Shown here piece after piece: positions 14,522 to 17,942 of a stretch of 17,942 bases of DNA (its first letter is position 1; each line of letters starts with the position of its first letter). The stretch spans positions 1 to 17,942 of the forward strand of contig CAZAZT010000082.1 of NCBI GenBank assembly GCA_964489645.1, in the 5' to 3' direction. The translations under genes were made by a program, and so were the position numbers. The notes below the pieces were generated by a model that was not told the origin of the DNA, searched no databases, and was given only the letters and a program-made list of their open reading frames with translations. The DNA comes from JBEEPE01 sp964489645 (lineage in GTDB: Bacteria; Verrucomicrobiota; Verrucomicrobiia; Chthoniobacterales; Chthoniobacteraceae).

Positions 14522-17245
14522 ATGAGCCAGAACTACAAGGACACCCTGCTGTTGCCGAAGACGAACTTCCCGATGAAGGCGGACCTTGTGGTCCGCGAGC
14601 CGGAGCGTTTGGCGAAATGGGAGGCGAGCGGGCTTTACGAGAGGATTTTGGAGTCGCGAAAAGGGGCGGCGACGTTTGTTTTGCATGATGGGCCGCCGTT
14701 CGCGAATGGGGATGTTCACATGGGGACTGCGTTGAACAAGGTGTTGAAGGATTTGATCGTGAAGTCGCGTTCGATGGCGGGATTTCAGGCGCCGTTCGTT
14801 CCTGGGTGGGACTGTCACGGCTTACCGATCGAGTTCAAGGTGGTGAAAGAGAGTCGGGGGTTGGCGCCTGCGGAGATCAGGCGTCGTTCGGAGGAGTACG
14901 CGCGCAGGTTCATCGACATCCAGCGTGGTCAGTTCAAGCGGTTGGGTGTTTTGGGCGATTGGGAGAGGCCGTATTTGACGTTGGATCCGGGCTATGAGGC
15001 GGAGATTTTGCGGGCGTTTGCTGGCTTTGTGGAGAAGGGGTTAGTTTACCAGAGCCGCAAGCCTGTTTACTGGAGCACGGGAGCCCAGACGGCGTTGGCG
15101 GAGGCGGAGGTGGAGTATGCGGATCGCGAGGATCCAGCAATTTTTGTGGCCTTCGAACTTGTTGCGGGGCCGTTGGCGGGGAAGGCGTCTGCGGTGATCT
15201 GGACGACGACTCCGTGGACGCTTCCGGCGAATGTGGCGATCGCGTTGCATCCTCGTGAGACCTATTCGGTCTATGAGGGAGTGGTTGCGGGGGTTCCGAG
15301 GCGTTTGGTTTTGGCGGACAAGTTGGCGGCGGCGGCCGCGACGGCGTTTGGGTGCGAGTTGGTGCGTGATGATGGGGCGGGTGTGTGGAAGGGGGCGGAC
15401 CTGAACGGGTCGGAGGCAGCGCATCCTTTCCTTGATCGTCGCTCTCGATTGATTGTTGCGGAGTACGTGACGATGGATTCGGGAACTGGCTTGGTTCATA
15501 CGGCCCCTGGGCATGGGGCCGACGATTATCTTTCGGGGGTGAACCATGGGCTGCCGATTTTGTCTCCGGTGGATGAGCAGGGGCGGTACACGGCGGAGGT
15601 AGGGGTGGAGGGTTGGGAGGGGAAGTATGTTTTTGATGCGAACGCCGACGTGATCGCGTTGTTGAAGGGACGCGGGGTGCTTCTTGGGGAATCGGCGTAC
15701 GGGCACTCTTACCCTCACTGTTGGCGTTCCAAAACGCCGGTGGTTTTCCGAGCGGTGGAGCAGTTTTTCATCCGAGTGGACGCGATCCGGGGGCAGGCTT
15801 TGACCGAGATCGATCGGGCCGAGTGGATCCCTGCGTGGGGGCGTAATCGGATCCGGGGCACGGTTGAGGCGCGACCGGATTGGTGCATTTCGCGTCAGCG
15901 CTGCTGGGGGGTACCGCTTCCGGTGTTCTATGACGAGGACAAGCGACCGGTATTGGACGCTGGGATTGCGAGACGGGTTGCGGATCTGGTTGAAAAGGGT
16001 GGGACGAACCTGTGGTTCGAGAAGGATGATGCGTGGTGGTGCAGCGAGTTGGGGTTGCCGTCCGGTTTCACGCGTCGCGGAGACACGTTGGATGTGTGGA
16101 TCGACTCTGGGGTTTCGCATGAGGCGGTGCTTCGTCGGAATGCGGCATTGCATTCTCCGGCGAATGTTTACATCGAGGCGACGGATCAGCATCGGGGATG
16201 GTTCCAGTCATCGTTGATGACGGCGGTTGCGCTGCGTGGTGTGGCGCCTTATCGCACGGTGATCACGCATGGCTTTGTTGTTGATAAAGATACGCGGAAG
16301 AAGGTCTCCAAGAGTGCTCAGGGCACTTATGTGAAGCCGATGGATGCGGCGCATTTTGTCGGGAAGTATGGTGCGGACGTTGTGCGACTGTGGGCGGCGA
16401 GTGTTGAGTTCACGCACGAGGTCCCGTTCTCTGAGGAATCCTTTGCGGTGCTAACGGATGCTTACCGTCAGTTCCGTAACGTGTTGCGGATTCTTTTGGC
16501 GAATCTTCACGATGCACCGGCTGGAGGGGCTTCTCTTGAGGGTGCGACGGTGGTTGATCGTTGGATGTTGTCCCGTCTTCAGACGGTCATCGCGGAGTGT
16601 CGGTCCGCTTACGCGGCGTTCGACTTCCGCAAAGTTTTCCAGGTTCTCAACCAGTTCTGCACGGTGGATCTGTCTGCGATCTATGTGGATGTGACGAAGG
16701 ATCGGATGTACTGCGACGCATCGGGATCTGCTCGGCGGCGCGCTACTCAGGCGGTGATGGATCGTGTCTTCGATGCGTTGTGCCGTTTATTGGCTCCGGT
16801 GATCGCGTTCACGGCGGACGAGGCGTGGGAGCATTCTGGGCGTGCGGGTTCTGTCCATGAGGCGGTCTTTCCTGAGGTGGATGAGCGGCTGCGCGATGTG
16901 GCGGCGGAGGCGCGGGTGGAGCATTGGATGCGATTGAGGGCGATTGTTGCGCAGGGGGTCGAGAGCGCGCGGCAGAGCAAGTTGATCGGCAATGCGCTGG
17001 AGGCGTCAGTGCGAGTTGAATCGGAGGATGACCAGAGTGTTGCGGCCTTCACGGAGGGGCCTGACGAGGCAGAGGAGTTCCTGATATTGAGTCAGTTGCG
17101 TGTGGTTCGCGGGGGGAGTTCGACGGTTGTGGTCGATCGGAATCCGGACCGGAAATGCCAGCGTTGCTGGAGGTATCGGCCGACGGTTGGTGCGAGCGTG
17201 GCTCATCCCGAGTTGTGTGGTCGATGCGAGGAGGTTGTGGCGTGA
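14522..17245 (+). CDS. ileS: Isoleucyl-tRNA synthetase
   Basis: A 907-residue class I aminoacyl-tRNA synthetase, near the usual bacterial length, charging tRNA-Ile in the cytoplasm. The N-terminal HDGPPFANGDVHMGTALNK (55-73) carries the HIGH-type motif as HMGT. The editing (CP1) domain lies about 190-390, with WTTTPWTLPAN near its start and TGLVHTAPGHGADDY further on. DWCISRQRCWGVPLPVF and DVWIDSGVSHEAVL mark the second half of the catalytic core. The KMSKS motif is KVSKS at 594-598. An anticodon-binding helical domain follows, then a C-terminal zinc finger with Cys879, Cys882, Cys899 and Cys902. The 98 nt gap upstream shows neither a T-box nor a Shine-Dalgarno nor a convincing promoter. It is transcribed in the same direction as the PSD1-DUF1501 pair, but is more likely an independent housekeeping gene. 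It overlaps lspA by 4 nt. Confidence 0.98.
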   Translation: MSQNYKDTLLLPKTNFPMKADLVVREPERLAKWEASGLYERILESRKGAATFVLHDGPPFANGDVHMGTALNKVLKDLIVKSRSMAGFQAPFVPGWDCHGLPIEFKVVKESRGLAPAEIRRRSEEYARRFIDIQRGQFKRLGVLGDWERPYLTLDPGYEAEILRAFAGFVEKGLVYQSRKPVYWSTGAQTALAEAEVEYADREDPAIFVAFELVAGPLAGKASAVIWTTTPWTLPANVAIALHPRETYSVYEGVVAGVPRRLVLADKLAAAAATAFGCELVRDDGAGVWKGADLNGSEAAHPFLDRRSRLIVAEYVTMDSGTGLVHTAPGHGADDYLSGVNHGLPILSPVDEQGRYTAEVGVEGWEGKYVFDANADVIALLKGRGVLLGESAYGHSYPHCWRSKTPVVFRAVEQFFIRVDAIRGQALTEIDRAEWIPAWGRNRIRGTVEARPDWCISRQRCWGVPLPVFYDEDKRPVLDAGIARRVADLVEKGGTNLWFEKDDAWWCSELGLPSGFTRRGDTLDVWIDSGVSHEAVLRRNAALHSPANVYIEATDQHRGWFQSSLMTAVALRGVAPYRTVITHGFVVDKDTRKKVSKSAQGTYVKPMDAAHFVGKYGADVVRLWAASVEFTHEVPFSEESFAVLTDAYRQFRNVLRILLANLHDAPAGGASLEGATVVDRWMLSRLQTVIAECRSAYAAFDFRKVFQVLNQFCTVDLSAIYVDVTKDRMYCDASGSARRRATQAVMDRVFDALCRLLAPVIAFTADEAWEHSGRAGSVHEAVFPEVDERLRDVAAEARVEHWMRLRAIVAQGVESARQSKLIGNALEASVRVESEDDQSVAAFTEGPDEAEEFLILSQLRVVRGGSSTVVVDRNPDRKCQRCWRYRPTVGASVAHPELCGRCEEVVA
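17228..17234 (+). promoter_or_regulatory. Shine-Dalgarno of lspA (GAGGAGG) deciding a GTG start
   Basis: GAGGAGG inside the last codons of ileS lies 7 nt before GTG 17242. It is the only strong ribosome-binding sequence I find ahead of a gene in this window, and it selects the GTG of the GTGA overlap over the upstream in-frame ATG at 17224. Confidence 0.75.
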
Positions 17246-17769
17246 GCGAGGCGGGGGGAGCGGGAGATGGGCGTTGTTGTGATTGGCCTCGGGCGGTTCG
17301 CCTCCTGATGCTGGTGACGTTGCCGCTGTATGTGCTGGATCAGGCGACGAAGTTATGGACGGTCCGTCATTTCGCTTTGGGGGAGCAGAAGGCGGTGATT
17401 CCGGGGTGGTTTGAGTGGGTTCATTTTCCGAACACCGGAGCTGCGTTCGGGATCATGCACGACAACAACTCGTTTTTCATCGGACTTTCTGTTGTGGCGT
17501 TGGCGGGGATTGCATGGGCTTGTCGCAAAGGCTTTTATCCTGGGCCTTGGAACCATGCTGGGATCCTGCTTCTGGTGTCCGGGATCTTGGGGAATGTCAC
17601 TGATCGTCTCCTTCATGGGTACGTCGTGGATTTCCTGTTTTTCGATCTCCACTTTCCGCCTGCGAATCCGTGGCCGGCATTCAATGTGGCGGACAGTTGT
17701 ATTTGCGTGGCCGTGGGTTTGATGTTGCTGGCCACTTTTAGGGCTGGGGCTTCTTCGAAGACGGAGTGA
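17242..17769 (+). CDS. lspA: Lipoprotein signal peptidase (signal peptidase II)
   Basis: A 175-residue inner-membrane aspartyl protease that removes the signal peptide from prolipoproteins after diacylglyceryl transfer. I start it at GTG 17242, which overlaps the ileS stop as GTGA and has a strong GAGGAGG 7 nt upstream; the frame is open earlier but runs into ileS. Four membrane helices are visible (about 18-34, 75-93, 104-118, 147-166). The family motifs are DQATKLW (33-39), NTGAAFG (64-70), GNVTDRLLHGYVVDF (117-131) with catalytic Asp130, and FNVADS (147-152) with catalytic Asp151. Pairing with ileS is very common in bacteria and reflects a shared housekeeping operon. It would process the NlpC/P60 lipoprotein encoded in this window. 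Its 3' end overlaps a convergent small ORF by 32 nt. Confidence 0.96.
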   Translation: MSEAGGAGDGRCCDWPRAVRLLMLVTLPLYVLDQATKLWTVRHFALGEQKAVIPGWFEWVHFPNTGAAFGIMHDNNSFFIGLSVVALAGIAWACRKGFYPGPWNHAGILLLVSGILGNVTDRLLHGYVVDFLFFDLHFPPANPWPAFNVADSCICVAVGLMLLATFRAGASSKTE

Positions 17770-17890
17770 CGGTTTTACAGGAGGTTTTGCAACCGCATCC
17801 TGTTGAGGTGTTGGGACCGAGGAATCGTCGGAGGAGGAAGATGGCGGCGGCGACTACGATGAGTGTGACGAGAGTTCGATCGTATTCCAT
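17738..17890 (-). CDS. Small membrane protein with C-terminal Cys cluster (FeoB-associated Cys-rich-like)
   Basis: A 50-residue ORF from ATG 17890; an in-frame TTG at 17926 could extend it to 62. One membrane segment (about 7-20, LVTLIVVAAAIFLL) is followed by RRF, a short linker and GCGCKTSC with Cys32, Cys34 and Cys38, then a basic tail. This layout resembles the FeoB-associated Cys-rich membrane proteins, which sit next to ferrous-iron transporters and may bind iron; no feo gene is in the window. The positive-inside pattern and the coherent Cys cluster argue that it is real, but it is very short, lacks a Shine-Dalgarno and overlaps the lspA 3' end by 32 nt in convergent orientation. Confidence 0.6.
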   Translation of the reverse strand: MEYDRTLVTLIVVAAAIFLLRRFLGPNTSTGCGCKTSCKTVTPSSKKPQP

Positions 17891-17942
17891 GCGAGGGATG
17901 ATGTGTGGAATGGATAGTTCGGACAACAGACGATTGTTCCGA

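Noticed and set aside
15041..16192. Open frame of 383 codons on the minus strand opposite ileS
   Set aside because: It is Arg/Pro-rich low-complexity translation antisense to a conserved housekeeping gene; no domain is seen.
17920..17941. Imperfect hairpin CGGACAA ... TTGTTCCG at the right edge, as a terminator
   Set aside because: The stem is short with a bulge, no T-run is visible, and the window ends there; support is too weak.
1..17942. Mobile elements, CRISPR arrays, tRNA or rRNA genes
   Set aside because: No transposase or integrase motifs, no spaced direct repeats and no tRNA-like or rRNA segments were recognised; the island has no visible boundary repeats.

Overview
The window is GC-rich bacterial chromosomal DNA. 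The protein families point to the Planctomycetota/Verrucomicrobiota group: there are two copies of a PSCyt1-PSCyt2 (DUF1549)-PSD1 (DUF1553) protein paired with a DUF1501 protein, a gene pair that is greatly expanded in those phyla. I lean towards Verrucomicrobiota, but this rests on gene content alone; there is no rRNA gene or other taxonomic marker beyond ileS.

Layout. From 9871 down to position 1, seven genes run on the minus strand: an FCD-type GntR regulator, an exo-sialidase, an NlpC/P60 lipoprotein, an M14 metallocarboxypeptidase, a PSCyt/PSD1 protein, a DUF1501 protein and a CocE/S15-type serine hydrolase cut by the window edge. Gaps are 13 to 132 nt, so much of this could be one transcription unit. 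From 10064 four genes run on the plus strand: a second PSCyt/PSD1 protein, which carries an inserted discoidin-like domain, a second DUF1501 protein 4 nt later, and then the housekeeping genes ileS and lspA (overlapping as GTGA). A small cysteine-containing membrane peptide lies convergent to lspA at the right edge.

How it may work together. Almost every accessory product has an export signal (Sec, lipobox or twin-arginine), and the predicted activities are hydrolytic: sialic-acid release, peptide or carboxyl-terminal trimming, cell-wall peptide cleavage and esterase/acyl-peptidase activity. This looks like an exported scavenging or surface-remodelling island. The divergent intergenic region (9872-10063) holds a perfect 12-bp palindrome, ATTGTATACAAT, of the kind FCD regulators bind. 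The regulator may therefore control both the minus-strand cluster and the plus-strand PSD1-DUF1501 pair. The role of the PSD1-DUF1501 pairs is not known, and their presence in two differing versions around one regulator is the most interesting part of the window.

Other structure. The plus strand is G-rich over C throughout, whichever strand is coding. Recognisable Shine-Dalgarno sequences are absent before nearly all starts except lspA. A group of small inverted repeats at 7096-7143 looks like a dispersed repeat element. I see no tRNA, rRNA, CRISPR array, transposase or convincing rho-independent terminator, and no gene-free stretch longer than 300 bases.
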